NCBI GenBank assembly: GCA_963788185.1
Contig: CAWBGE010000010.1
Span: 372,001 to 436,000, forward strand
DNA length: 64,000 bases
Source of the DNA: CAIWHR01 sp963788185
Lineage (GTDB): Bacteria; Pseudomonadota; Gammaproteobacteria; Burkholderiales; Casimicrobiaceae
Reading direction: 5' to 3'
Shown: positions 43,335 through 51,598 of the stretch, one piece after another
Layout of the letters: every line of letters begins with the position of its first letter
Position numbering within the stretch: position 1 is the stretch's first letter
Notes under the pieces: model-generated
Database searches by the model: none
Told to the model about the DNA's origin: nothing
The model's input: the letters and a program-made list of their open reading frames with translations, nothing else
Translations under genes and position numbers: made by a program

Positions 43335-44450
43335 ATGATTCGCACTCTCCACATGCGCACTGCCGCGTGCATCAGCTTGCTACTGGTGCTTGCGTTCGGA
43401 ACTGGCACCGCTTTCGCCGGCCCGCCGACGCGTACTGACGCGCCGCTCGTTATCGGACATCGCGGAGCTGCCGGCTACCTGCCCGAACACACGCTCGCCG
43501 GTTATGCGCTCGCCGTATTTCAAGGTGCCGATTTCATCGAGCCCGACCTCGTCATGACCAAGGACGGGGAACTGATCGCTCGACACGAGCCCATTCTCGA
43601 CGAGACGACCGACGTTTCCGAACACCCGGAATTCGCATCACGGCGTGTGACGAAGGTCCTGGATGGGTTCGCGGTCACTGCCTGGTGGGCGGAGGATTTC
43701 ACGCTCGCCGAGATCAAGCAGTTGAAGGCGCGCGAGCGAATCCCGACCGTCCGTCCCGCCAACACACGCGTCAACGACCAGATCGAGGTCCCCACGTTGC
43801 AGCAAGTTATCGATCTCGCAAAGGGGTTGGAGAAGGTCGTGGGCCGGACGATCGGCATCTATCCGGAGACCAAGCACCCGACGTACTTCCGCAATCTCGG
43901 ATTCAGAATGGAAGAGACGCTCGTCAGCGTGCTCCGGAAGAATGGCTATGAGGGGAAGCGCGACCAAGTCTTCATTCAGTCGTTCGAGGTCTCGAACCTG
44001 AAGCAACTCGCACACATGACCAACATTCCGCTGATTCAACTCATGAGTGGAGCGAGCAGCCGGCCGTACGATGCCGTCGCCGCAGGCAGTACGCTCACTT
44101 ATGGCCAGATGGCAACCGCACAAGGTTTGGCGGACATCGCCAAATACGCGGATGGCGTCGGGCCGACGAAGGGGCTCGTCGTCCCGGTTGTCGGCGGCGT
44201 TCTCGCGCTGACCAACGCGACTACGTTCGTCCGCGATGCCCACGCCGTCGGTCTCCTCGTGCATCCGTATACGTACCGCGCCGAGAACCAGTTTCTTCCA
44301 CTCAACCTGCGCATCGGGGCGGACCCGAACGGTCGTGGCAACCTGCAGGCGGAAATAGCGATCTTCCTCGACGCCGGTGTCGACGGTTTCTTCACTGACA
44401 ATACCGACGTTGGCGTGAAGGCGCGCGACGCCTTCGTTGGCGGAAACTGA
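43335..44450 (+). CDS. glpQ: Glycerophosphodiester phosphodiesterase, exported (GlpQ type)
   Basis: 371 residues. The signal peptide ends at GTAFAGP. The GDPD domain has VIGHRGAAGYLPEHTLAGYA (catalytic His-Arg-Gly and Glu), FIEPDLVMTKDGELIARHEP (metal Glu/Asp and second His), IGIYPETKHP and DGFFTDNTDVGV. The long insertion between the two catalytic regions is typical of periplasmic GlpQ rather than cytosolic UgpQ. It releases glycerol 3-phosphate from lipid head groups and complements the patatin phospholipase upstream. A hairpin terminator follows at 44541. Confidence 0.92.
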   Translation: MIRTLHMRTAACISLLLVLAFGTGTAFAGPPTRTDAPLVIGHRGAAGYLPEHTLAGYALAVFQGADFIEPDLVMTKDGELIARHEPILDETTDVSEHPEFASRRVTKVLDGFAVTAWWAEDFTLAEIKQLKARERIPTVRPANTRVNDQIEVPTLQQVIDLAKGLEKVVGRTIGIYPETKHPTYFRNLGFRMEETLVSVLRKNGYEGKRDQVFIQSFEVSNLKQLAHMTNIPLIQLMSGASSRPYDAVAAGSTLTYGQMATAQGLADIAKYADGVGPTKGLVVPVVGGVLALTNATTFVRDAHAVGLLVHPYTYRAENQFLPLNLRIGADPNGRGNLQAEIAIFLDAGVDGFFTDNTDVGVKARDAFVGGN

Positions 44451-44540
44451 CCCGTACCGACGGACTTGCTGGTGCCAGGGCAGAAGTACTCACGCATTTC
44501 GTGCCCACGCGCCAAGCACCAACCGAATCCTCTCCGTACA

Positions 44541-44564
44541 ACAGCCCCGCTACGGCGGGGTCTG
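44541..44564 (+). terminator. Hairpin after glpQ
   Basis: ACAG-CCCCGC and GCGGGG-T-CTGT pair around a TACG loop, with one bulged base, followed by a T/G-rich tail. It lies between convergent glpQ and the EamA gene and could serve both strands. Confidence 0.5.
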
Positions 44565-44586
44565 TTGTTGGTGGCGTCGGTCCGAA

Positions 44587-45603
44587 TCACTGACGACCAT
44601 GTACGTCACGGTTCGGCGAGAAGCGCCCTCGGTTGCGGGTGATGGTCACACCGAGGAGGACGCAGGCGGCGCCAGCCGCCTGAACGAGGCCAAAGGTTTC
44701 GCCGAGAAGGAAGTAGGCGGTTGCTACGGCGAACACGGGCGAGATGTTGTTGAAGATAGCCACCCGCGCGGTGCCGATGACGCCCGTTCCCCAGATCCAG
44801 AGAAAGTTGCAGACGCACAAGGCGAGGAAGCCGGAGAAGAACACGCTGGCCCAGGCGGCGGCAGGAACCTCGGTCCAGCGGACGCTGAGCGCGTCCGGCA
44901 GCGTCGCTGCCAGCAGGAACGCGGTGGTGAAGACCATCAGGTAGGCGGTCACCTGATAGGTCGAGTACCGCTCCAGCAATTCCTTGGCGAACACCGTGTA
45001 GTAGGCGTAGCCGGCCTGCGAAGCGAGAAGCAACAGCGTGCCTGTCAGGTGGGTATCGGAGATTGTGAATCCGCGTCCGCTGCCGAAAACGATCAGCGCG
45101 ACACCGGCGATCGAGCAGGCGATGCCGACGACTACGGCTCGGGTGATGGTCTCGACTCCGAAGAACTTGTTCAGCAGCAGCACGCTGACCGGCATCAGAC
45201 ACAGAATGAAGGAAGCGTTACCGGAGGTGGTGCGCAGTATGCCCTCGGTAAAGAGGAGCTGGAAGACAAAGAAACCGAGGGCGCTCACGCGAACCAGTTT
45301 CCACAGGTCGGCCCGCGTGGGGCGCCGATGCGACCGCGACAGCCAAAGCGCGACGATCGCGACGGCGCTGGCGACGACCAGGCGCGCCAGGTTATAGGGT
45401 TGCGGCGGAATGAATTGAAGGCCGAGCTTGATGACCGGCGGGTTGACACCCCAGACGATCGCGACGAACAGGAGCGCCAGTTCGGCGACGAGACTCTGCC
45501 GTCTGTTATCGGTTGTGTTCAATTGCGGGAGCGATGCGACGAGCCCGGGGAGGGCGGGGAGGGCGGGTTGAATCGCGCCAGGATTGGCGCGATTGACCAC
45601 CAT
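44587..45603 (-). CDS. EamA/DMT-family transporter
   Basis: About 338 residues from ATG 45603, with ten helices arranged as two EamA repeats (AELALLFVAIVWGVNPPVIKLG, then AGYAYYTVFAKELLERYS starting the second). VPAAAWASVFFSGFLALCVCN and a C-terminal FGLVQAAGAACVLLGVTI complete the fold. Exporter of a small metabolite or amino acid; substrate not readable. The start is uncertain: the first 27 residues are Pro/Ala-rich and include a 24-base palindrome, and a TTG at 45522 (MNTTDNRRQ) would give a normal 311-residue protein. The frame is open far upstream, but that is antisense to a patatin gene. Confidence 0.85.
   Translation of the reverse strand: MVVNRANPGAIQPALPALPGLVASLPQLNTTDNRRQSLVAELALLFVAIVWGVNPPVIKLGLQFIPPQPYNLARLVVASAVAIVALWLSRSHRRPTRADLWKLVRVSALGFFVFQLLFTEGILRTTSGNASFILCLMPVSVLLLNKFFGVETITRAVVVGIACSIAGVALIVFGSGRGFTISDTHLTGTLLLLASQAGYAYYTVFAKELLERYSTYQVTAYLMVFTTAFLLAATLPDALSVRWTEVPAAAWASVFFSGFLALCVCNFLWIWGTGVIGTARVAIFNNISPVFAVATAYFLLGETFGLVQAAGAACVLLGVTITRNRGRFSPNRDVHGRQ
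45571..45594. promoter_or_regulatory. Perfect 10-base inverted repeat at the EamA gene 5' end
   Basis: AATCGCGCCA-GGAT-TGGCGCGATT, followed by no T run on either strand. It sits 49 bases upstream of the alternative TTG start and inside the frame if ATG 45603 is used. Operator or attenuator-like leader are the main possibilities. Confidence 0.55.
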
Positions 45604-45865
45604 CGAAGGTCGGCGGCGCGGGACTTGGTGCAGTCGGCCTTCAGCAGGTGAACGAGGTCTGGAATGACCACTACTCCGGCGCTTGGCCCGTTGTTCCGGG
45701 TCGTTCTGGGAGCGTTGATTATAGGACTTTGCAAGGCCAGCCGTTTGGAGAAGAGAGTCGCCGCGGCGCGCGAAAACTGGCATCATTCGCCGGCGGCGCC
45801 GGAGTCGACCGGGAACAGGTTGACCGTGCGCACGTGGAGGGCAACAGGGTCTTGCGGGAGGCGCA

Positions 45866-46087
45866 ATGTGGTACCTGTATTTCGGGCTGATCGTCGCCTT
45901 CACGGCACTCGTCGTCCTTTTCAAGTTCCAGAACCTCGAGACTGCAACGGTTTCGCCGTTTTCCGTCAGCATCACGCTCCGGCCGTCCATCCTGGCCTTC
46001 GCGACCTGTCTGCTGGCGATGCTGACAGGCGGTTGCCGCCTTGCGCCGGTCAATTCACGGGTCCACGGCGCCGGGCGCCCTGGCTGA
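45866..46087 (+). CDS. LapA-like small membrane protein
   Basis: 73 residues with two hydrophobic segments (YFGLIVAFTALVVLFKFQNLE and ILAFATCLLAMLTGG). The FKFQNLETATVSPFSVSITL hinge between them is typical of short LapA-domain proteins. The ATG follows GGGAGGCGCA. The C-terminal 20 residues (CRLAPVNSRVHGAGRPG) look less conserved than expected, possibly altered. Located before a decayed SHOCT gene and the second patatin. Confidence 0.6.
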   Translation: MWYLYFGLIVAFTALVVLFKFQNLETATVSPFSVSITLRPSILAFATCLLAMLTGGCRLAPVNSRVHGAGRPG

Positions 46088-46166
46088 AAGCACCCCGGCG
46101 CGGGCCTGCGCCGTCGGTCGTCACCCGCATTTCGCAGTTTCGAGTCCCTACCATCGAAGAGTTCGC

Positions 46167-46270
46167 ATGAGTTACTTCTGGGACGCCGTCGTCCTGATGG
46201 CAGCGACGTTTTTCCTCCTCGCATCACCAACGACGAGTTCGCTCGTCTGAAGACGAAGGCACTCACATGA
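46167..46270 (+). pseudogene. SHOCT-domain membrane protein with internal deletion
   Basis: The N-terminal helix MSYFWDAVVLMAATFFLLA (from ATG 46167) runs directly into a different frame that encodes ITNDEFARLKTKALT (46222-46267), a typical SHOCT C-terminus. The usual 60-90 intervening residues are missing and the joint shifts the frame, so the actual product stops at 46250 after 27 residues. The TGA of the SHOCT frame overlaps the ATG of the patatin gene (ATGA), showing the ancestral operon geometry. Confidence 0.65.
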
Positions 46271-47340
46271 GTACTGCACGCAAGCAACGGACGCCGGCCA
46301 GTGCGCGGCGCAAGGTGGTCGCGAGTGACGGCCGGGTGCTGGTCGACCTGGCCCTGCAGGGCGGCGGTTCGCACGGCGCCTTCACCTGGGGCGTGCTCGA
46401 CCGGCTGCTGGAAGAGCCCTGGCTGCAATTCGACGGCATCTCCGGAACCTCTGCCGGCGCGATGAACGCCGCGGTCATGGCGTCCGGGCTGACCCAGGGT
46501 GGTCCTGACGGCGCGCGGGCGGCGCTCGAAGCCTTCTGGAAGCGCGTTTCCGACGCGGCGCGGATGAGTCCGCTGCGCCGTGGTCCGATCGAGATCCTCA
46601 CCGGCAACTGGACGCTCGACTACTCGCCGGTGTTCGCTGCCGTCGAATTCGCCGCGCAGGTGTTCTCGCCCTACGACAGCAGCCTGGGCGGGTCGAATCC
46701 GCTCACCAGGATCCTGCTCGAAAGCGTGGATTTTGCGCACCTGGTCGATGCGCCGATCAAGCTGTTCGTCACCGCCACCAATGTGCACACCGGCCGCGGC
46801 CGCATATTCCGCAATGCTGAACTCACGCCCGACGTGCTGCTGGCCTCGGCCTGCCTGCCGACGATGTTCCAGGCGGTGGAGATCGACGGCGTGCCCTATT
46901 GGGATGGCGGGTACGCGGGCAATCCGTCGATGTCCCCGTTGATCCGGGAGTGCACGGCCTCCGACACGATCCTGGTGCAGATCAACCCGATCGAGCGGCC
47001 CGGCACGCCGCGCACCGCACGCGAGATCCAGAACCGGCTGAATGAGATCTCGTTCAACGCGACACTGCTGAAGGAAATGAAGGCGGGCGCGATGCTGCGA
47101 AAGGTCGCCGACCCGGGCACCGGCGAGGGCGCGGCGTGGGCTCATATGCGGGTGCACCGCATTTCGAGCGAGGTCATGCTCGAGCTGGGCTACTCCTCCA
47201 AGCTGCTCACCGAGTGGCCCTTTTTCACGATGCTTCGTGACGAGGGCCGCAAGTCCGCTTCGGCGTTCCTCGACGCGCATCGGGCCGACCTGGGCGTGCG
47301 TTCGACGCTCAACCTCGATGAAATGCTGGAAGGAATCTAG
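46267..47340 (+). CDS. Patatin-like phospholipase, cytoplasmic
   Basis: 357 residues without signal peptide. The oxyanion loop is LALQGGGSHGAFTWGVLDRLL, the nucleophile elbow ISGTSAGAMNA (Ser in G-x-S-x-G), and the dyad Asp is in YWDGGYAGNPSMSP. The C-terminal HRADLGVRSTLNLDEML is typical of the branch found with polyhydroxybutyrate or 3-hydroxybutyrate genes in betaproteobacteria. It is 5 bases upstream of a GntP permease and was probably coupled to the decayed SHOCT gene before it. Confidence 0.92.
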   Translation: MSTARKQRTPASARRKVVASDGRVLVDLALQGGGSHGAFTWGVLDRLLEEPWLQFDGISGTSAGAMNAAVMASGLTQGGPDGARAALEAFWKRVSDAARMSPLRRGPIEILTGNWTLDYSPVFAAVEFAAQVFSPYDSSLGGSNPLTRILLESVDFAHLVDAPIKLFVTATNVHTGRGRIFRNAELTPDVLLASACLPTMFQAVEIDGVPYWDGGYAGNPSMSPLIRECTASDTILVQINPIERPGTPRTAREIQNRLNEISFNATLLKEMKAGAMLRKVADPGTGEGAAWAHMRVHRISSEVMLELGYSSKLLTEWPFFTMLRDEGRKSASAFLDAHRADLGVRSTLNLDEMLEGI

Positions 47341-47345
47341 GCGTC

Positions 47346-48797
47346 ATGGGCCTGATCGGAATTCTGCTGGGACTCGGCGCCCTCGTCTGGCTGTCGTTTC
47401 GCGGCTGGAGTGTGCTGGTGCTCGCGCCAGCGGCAGCGCTGATCGTGGCGCTGGCGGCCAGCGAGCCGCTGCTCGCGAACTGGACGATGACGTTCATGGG
47501 CTCCGCCGCCGGCTTCATCCTCCAGTTCTTCCCGCTGTTCCTGCTGGGCGCCGTGTTTGGCAAGCTGATGGACGACAGCGGCTCGGTGACGGCCATCGCG
47601 CGGTTCATGACGGAAAGACTCGGCCCGCAACGCGCGATTCTCGCGGTCGTGCTCGCGGGCACGCTGGTGACCTATGGCGGCGTGAGCCTGTTCGTCGCGT
47701 TCTTCGTGCTGGTGCCGATGGCGCAGGCGCTGTTCCGCACGGCAGACATCCCGAACCGGCTGATGCCGGCCGCAATCGCGCTCGGAACCATGACGTTCAC
47801 GATGTCGGCGCTGCCCGGAACCCCGGCGATCCAGAACGCCATTCCGATGCCGTTCTTCGGGACCACGCCGTTCGCTGCGCCCGGGCTGGGGATCATTGCC
47901 TCGGCGATCATGCTGACGTTCGGACTGTGGTGGCTGGGACGGGCAGAGAATGCCGCGCGGCGCACGGGCGAGGGCTTCGGGGCGGCCGTCGTCGCTGCCG
48001 ACGCCACTGCGGACGAGCCTCCGTTTCGCGAGCGCGCGACAGCCGCGAGCAGTTTCGATCCGGCGGAAATCTCGCACGGCCACCACACCGACGCCGCGCC
48101 GGGTGCGTTGGTCGCCGCGCTGCCGCTCATCGTCGTCATCGCGGTCAATCTGGTGGTGTCGCTCATCGTGCTGCCGCGGCTCGACCTGGGCTTCCTCGAC
48201 GACCCGCGCTGGGGCGGCGCTTCGGTTGCGTCGGTCAGCGGCGTGTGGTCGGTGCTCGTTGCGCTCACCATGGCGATCGCGACGCTGGTGCTGCTCAACC
48301 GCAAGCGGCTGACCGCGTTGCGCAAGACTGTGGACGCCGGAGCAAATGCGTCGGTGCTGCCGGTCATGAGCGTGGCCAGCCTGGTCGGTTTCGGCGCAGT
48401 CGTCGCCGCGATGCCGGCATTTGCCGTGGTCCGGGACTGGGTCCTCTCGATCGGCGGCGGGCCGCTCGTTTCGCTGGCGCTGGCCACCAACATACTTTCG
48501 GCGCTGACCGGATCGGCCTCCGGCGGGCTGACCATCGCGCTCGACGCGCTCGGCGGCACCTATATGCAACTGGCCGCGGAGTTGGGCATCGATCCCTCGG
48601 TGATGCACCGCGTGGCCGTGATCGGCGCCGGCACGCTGGACAGTCTCCCCCACAACGGCGCCGTGGTGACGCTGCTCGCCGTGTGCGGGTCCACGCACAA
48701 GGAGAGCTACTTCGACATGGTGATGGTTGGCATCGTCGGCGCGATTCTCGCGCTGGTGGTGGTTGTCGCGCTGGGAACGATGTTCGGCTCGTTCTAG
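47346..48797 (+). CDS. GntP-family permease
   Basis: 483 residues and about 12-14 helices. Family features are LGALVWLSFRGWSVLVLAPA at the N-terminus, FFPLFLLGAVFGKLMDDSG, GGVSLFVAFFVLVPMAQALF and ALPGTPAIQNAIPM. LTGSASGGLTIALDALG and DSLPHNGAVVTLLAVCG near the C-terminus complete the family fold. A hydroxy-acid proton symporter; 3-hydroxybutyrate or a related acid is suggested by the patatin neighbour, but gluconate-like acids are equally possible. Confidence 0.9.
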   Translation: MGLIGILLGLGALVWLSFRGWSVLVLAPAAALIVALAASEPLLANWTMTFMGSAAGFILQFFPLFLLGAVFGKLMDDSGSVTAIARFMTERLGPQRAILAVVLAGTLVTYGGVSLFVAFFVLVPMAQALFRTADIPNRLMPAAIALGTMTFTMSALPGTPAIQNAIPMPFFGTTPFAAPGLGIIASAIMLTFGLWWLGRAENAARRTGEGFGAAVVAADATADEPPFRERATAASSFDPAEISHGHHTDAAPGALVAALPLIVVIAVNLVVSLIVLPRLDLGFLDDPRWGGASVASVSGVWSVLVALTMAIATLVLLNRKRLTALRKTVDAGANASVLPVMSVASLVGFGAVVAAMPAFAVVRDWVLSIGGGPLVSLALATNILSALTGSASGGLTIALDALGGTYMQLAAELGIDPSVMHRVAVIGAGTLDSLPHNGAVVTLLAVCGSTHKESYFDMVMVGIVGAILALVVVVALGTMFGSF

Positions 48798-48974
48798 CGC
48801 CCCTGCCACGCGTGCGTTCCCGACGCTCCCCGTCGCAACATGTCATCGAGGTTCTCGAACCGCGGGAGGTTGCGGCTAAAATACGTCTGGCCTGGCGCAG
48901 GATGCGGTGACTCCGTCGCCCGCAGCGCGCATAGCCGGATTTTTAAACAACGCAAGACACTTGAGGGAGCTACG

Positions 48975-49671
48975 ATGATGGTATCCAGAATGATAGAAAG
49001 TCCTTCGCGCCGCAATGCGCTGGGTATTCTGGCGGCGGCAGCGATGGGCGGGTGCGCTACGCAGTCGGTTTCTCCGGCCGAGCCGGAGCGGCTTGTCGCC
49101 GATGCGCAGACGACGCTCAGCAATTTCATCCGTGACCCGGCCCAGACATGGATCCAGGACAATCTCGGTCGGGCCAGGGCACTCCTGATCGCGCCGCAGG
49201 TCGTCAGGGCGGGCTTCATTTTCGGTGGCTCAGGGGGGCGTGGCGTTCTCGTCGCGCGAGATGGGCGCGCCTGGGCGGGACCCGCGTTTTACAATCTGGC
49301 GACTGCCAGCGTGGGCTTCCAGGCCGGCATCGACGTGTCGGAGGTCGTCATCGTCGTGATGACCGACAGGGGATTCAATTCGCTGCTGTCGACCTCCTTC
49401 AAGGTCGGCGCCGACGCCAGCGTTGCCGCGGGTCCGGTGGGCGCCGGAGCGCGGTCCACGGTCACGGCCGACCTGATTTCGTTCACGCGCGCGAGGGGCG
49501 TGTTCGGAGGTCTCAATCTCGATGGCACCGTTGTGAGTACCAATGTCCCCTGGAACGACGCGTTTTTCGGTGGCAGCAATCTGCTTCCGCCGGACATCCT
49601 GATCCGCAGGACGGTCACTAGTCCCAAGGCCAGCCGGCTTGCTGGCCGATGTCGCGAAGGCGACGAAATAG
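48975..49671 (+). CDS. SYLF (YSC84-type) lipoprotein with a 3' frameshift
   Basis: Lipid-binding SYLF-domain protein. ATG 48975 (tandem ATGATG, GAGGGAG site). The signal with lipobox AAMGGCATQ is followed by RARALLIAPQVVRAGFIFGGSGGRGVL and AGPAFYNLATASVGFQAGIDVSEVV. The C-terminal FGGLNLDGTVVSTNVPWND closes the domain. The normal ending would be LLADVAKATK then TAG at 49669-49671. One extra T in CGGCTTGCTGG near 49639 shifts the frame, so translation continues to 50180, antisense through the CoA-transferase gene. A true mutation or a sequencing error cannot be distinguished here. Confidence 0.85.
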
Positions 49672-49828
49672 TCCGGATCGAAGAAGTCGAAGGACTTTGG
49701 TTCGACACCGGGGCCGCGGTGAGCAGGATCATCGCGCACAACCCGGTGCGAGCCGAAGCAACGACCAAGCGCTTGGAGTGCAGGCCCATGAACATGGCCC
49801 GCACCGGCGGGGTGTCGGCGATTCCCGC

Positions 49829-50494
49829 TCATCCCCCGGTGCGGTCGGGCAATTGCATCGGGTGGCAATCGGGGCTCACGATGAACTCGGCTTCGGTCTT
49901 GGCGCTGATTTCTTCGATCGCGACACCGGGGGCGGTCTCGGTAAGCACGAGGTGGCCGCCGATGAAGCGGAAGAACGCGAGCTCAGTGACAATCGAGCGC
50001 ACCTTCCGCGGTGCCGTCAAAGGCAGGTTGCAGCGCTTCAGGATCTTGGCGCCGCCGTCCTTGGTGGCGTGCTCCATGGCCACGATGACGTTCTTTGCGC
50101 CCGTCACCAGGTCCATCGCGCCGCCCATGCCGGGGACCATCTTGCCGGGCACCATCCAGTTGGCGAGATTGCCTTCCTGATCGACCTGCAGCCCGCCGAG
50201 CACGGTGACGTCGACGTGACCGCCACGAATGATCGCAAACGACAGTGCGCTGTCGAAGAACGCGGTGCCGGGAATCATCCCGCAGGGCTTGCCTCCGGCA
50301 TTGACCAAGCCGGGTAGCGGCTCGCCCAGGAGCGGGCCCATGCCGAGAAAACCATTCTCGGATTGCAGCGTGATGCTCACGCCCGTGGGGAGGTAGTCGG
50401 GAATCAGCGTCGGAAGACCGATGCCGAGGTTGACCACGTCTCCATCCTTCAATTCCTGCGCGACGCGGCACGCGATGAGATTCTTGGCGTCCAT
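49829..50494 (-). CDS. 3-oxoacid/acetate CoA-transferase subunit B
   Basis: 221 residues. The active-site glutamate is in LQSENGFLGMGP. Preceding VNLGIGLPTLIPDYLP and following MDLVTGAKNVIVAMEH are subunit-B hallmarks (ScoB/AtoA/CatJ). It transfers CoA between acyl-CoA and acetate or succinate; the exact acid is not readable. ATG 50494 sits one base after the stop of subunit A. The longer frame to 50605 lies inside subunit A. Confidence 0.93.
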   Translation of the reverse strand: MDAKNLIACRVAQELKDGDVVNLGIGLPTLIPDYLPTGVSITLQSENGFLGMGPLLGEPLPGLVNAGGKPCGMIPGTAFFDSALSFAIIRGGHVDVTVLGGLQVDQEGNLANWMVPGKMVPGMGGAMDLVTGAKNVIVAMEHATKDGGAKILKRCNLPLTAPRKVRSIVTELAFFRFIGGHLVLTETAPGVAIEEISAKTEAEFIVSPDCHPMQLPDRTGG

Positions 50495-50495
50495 T

Positions 50496-51161
50496 TCACG
50501 GCTCCTGGGCGAGGATGAGCGCGTCGACGAGAATGCCCGGCGTGACGACGAGTTCAGGGTCGATTTGCCCGGCCGCGACGAGTTCGTCGACTTCGGCGAC
50601 GACAAAGTCGCCGGCTAACGCCATCAGCGGATTGAAATTGCGCGCGGCACGCTGGTAGACGAGATTGCCCTTCTCGTCGCCACGATGGGCCTTGAGAATC
50701 GCCATGTCGGCGCGGATCGGGCGCTCGACCAGATACTCGACACCGTCGAATGCCAGCTTCGTCTTGCCTTCCTCGACGACTGTGCCGACACCTGTCGGCG
50801 TCAGGACTCCTCCCAAGCCGGAGCCGCCGCATCGGATGCGTTCGGCCAGCGATCCCTGTGGCACCAGCTCGACTTCCAGTTCGCCGGCGATCATCTGGCG
50901 CCCGGTCTCGGGGTTCGTGCCGATGTGCGAGGCGATGACCTTCCGGACACGACGATTTGTCACCAGAATGCCGATGCCTGTGTCCTTGCCGGCGGTATCG
51001 TTGCCGATGATGGTCAGGTCTTTGACGCCCGAGTCGAGAATCTCGCGGACGATTCCGTCCGGCGTTCCGACGCCCATGAAGCCGCCAAAAAAAAGACTCA
51101 TGCCGTCACGGAAACGCGACCGCAATTCAGCGTGGCTGATCCGCTTGCTTGGGGATGTCAT
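50496..51161 (-). CDS. 3-oxoacid/acetate CoA-transferase subunit A
   Basis: 221 residues. Subunit-A motifs are MSLFFGGFMGVGTPDGIVREI, LTIIGNDTAGKDTGIG, ASHIGTNPETGRQM and IRCGGSGLGGVLTPTGVGT. Forms the hetero-oligomer with the adjacent subunit B. Likely helps with short-chain acid or ketone body catabolism, in line with the GntP and patatin genes nearby. Confidence 0.93.
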   Translation of the reverse strand: MTSPSKRISHAELRSRFRDGMSLFFGGFMGVGTPDGIVREILDSGVKDLTIIGNDTAGKDTGIGILVTNRRVRKVIASHIGTNPETGRQMIAGELEVELVPQGSLAERIRCGGSGLGGVLTPTGVGTVVEEGKTKLAFDGVEYLVERPIRADMAILKAHRGDEKGNLVYQRAARNFNPLMALAGDFVVAEVDELVAAGQIDPELVVTPGILVDALILAQEP

Positions 51162-51594
51162 GGACTGTGGTCCTGTGGATGGGTGGTTCGGCGTCCAGTC
51201 TGACCGCGGGCGCGTATCAGATCTACGGGTGCATCCGGAGCAGCAAGAGGAACAGCCGATGATTATCGTTCGACGCGTGGCGCACGCGTTTGATGCATGT
51301 CAACGCACGCCAAGCGGTGCAGAAGCGATTCAGAGCAGTGCGTCGGCAACGACGAAGGCCTTGCGTCATTTCGACGCATCCGGCTCGCGGCAGGCGTGTT
51401 CCGTGGCCCGGCATCGCTGGCGATTGCCGCCGCCGTGCCCCGGGAGACGGTTCCCGTGTTGACAATCCGGCGTCGTTGCGCAACCGTGTGGTTGTCGTCC
51501 ATCGTCGGGGAGATTGACGAGTGAGTGCTGCAGTGTCCGTCCTGACATTGGTCAGCGTGGGCTGCGGTTTGCTGATTGCGAAATTGGGGTATGC
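51162..51594. other. 433-base gap with a decayed gene upstream of formylglutamate hydrolase
   Basis: No intact gene. The plus-strand 3' part (51444-51598) carries a permease-like tail described separately; the first 280 bases show no recognisable frame or repeat. Confidence 0.45.
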
Positions 51595-51598
51595 ATGA
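51444..51598 (+). pseudogene. Possible C-terminal remnant of an ABC transporter permease
   Basis: One frame reads ETVPVL ... WLSSIVGEIDE then TGA at 51522. A frame two bases over continues VSAAVSVLTLVSVGCGLLIA, KLGYA, stop at 51596-51598. Joined, this resembles the last extracytoplasmic loop and final helix of PotC/PotI-like permeases (T-x-P-V ... E-I-D-P ... A-A-V-S). The terminal stop overlaps the ATG of the formylglutamate amidohydrolase gene as ATGA, the mark of a former operon. The evidence is short; confidence is low. Confidence 0.35.

Noticed and set aside
45664..46170. 168-codon plus-strand frame
   Set aside because: Overlaps the LapA-like gene in another frame, is Arg/Pro-rich and has no family features.
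45604..47280. Upstream extension of the EamA frame to 897 codons
   Set aside because: Antisense to the second patatin and Arg-rich; EamA proteins are about 300 residues.
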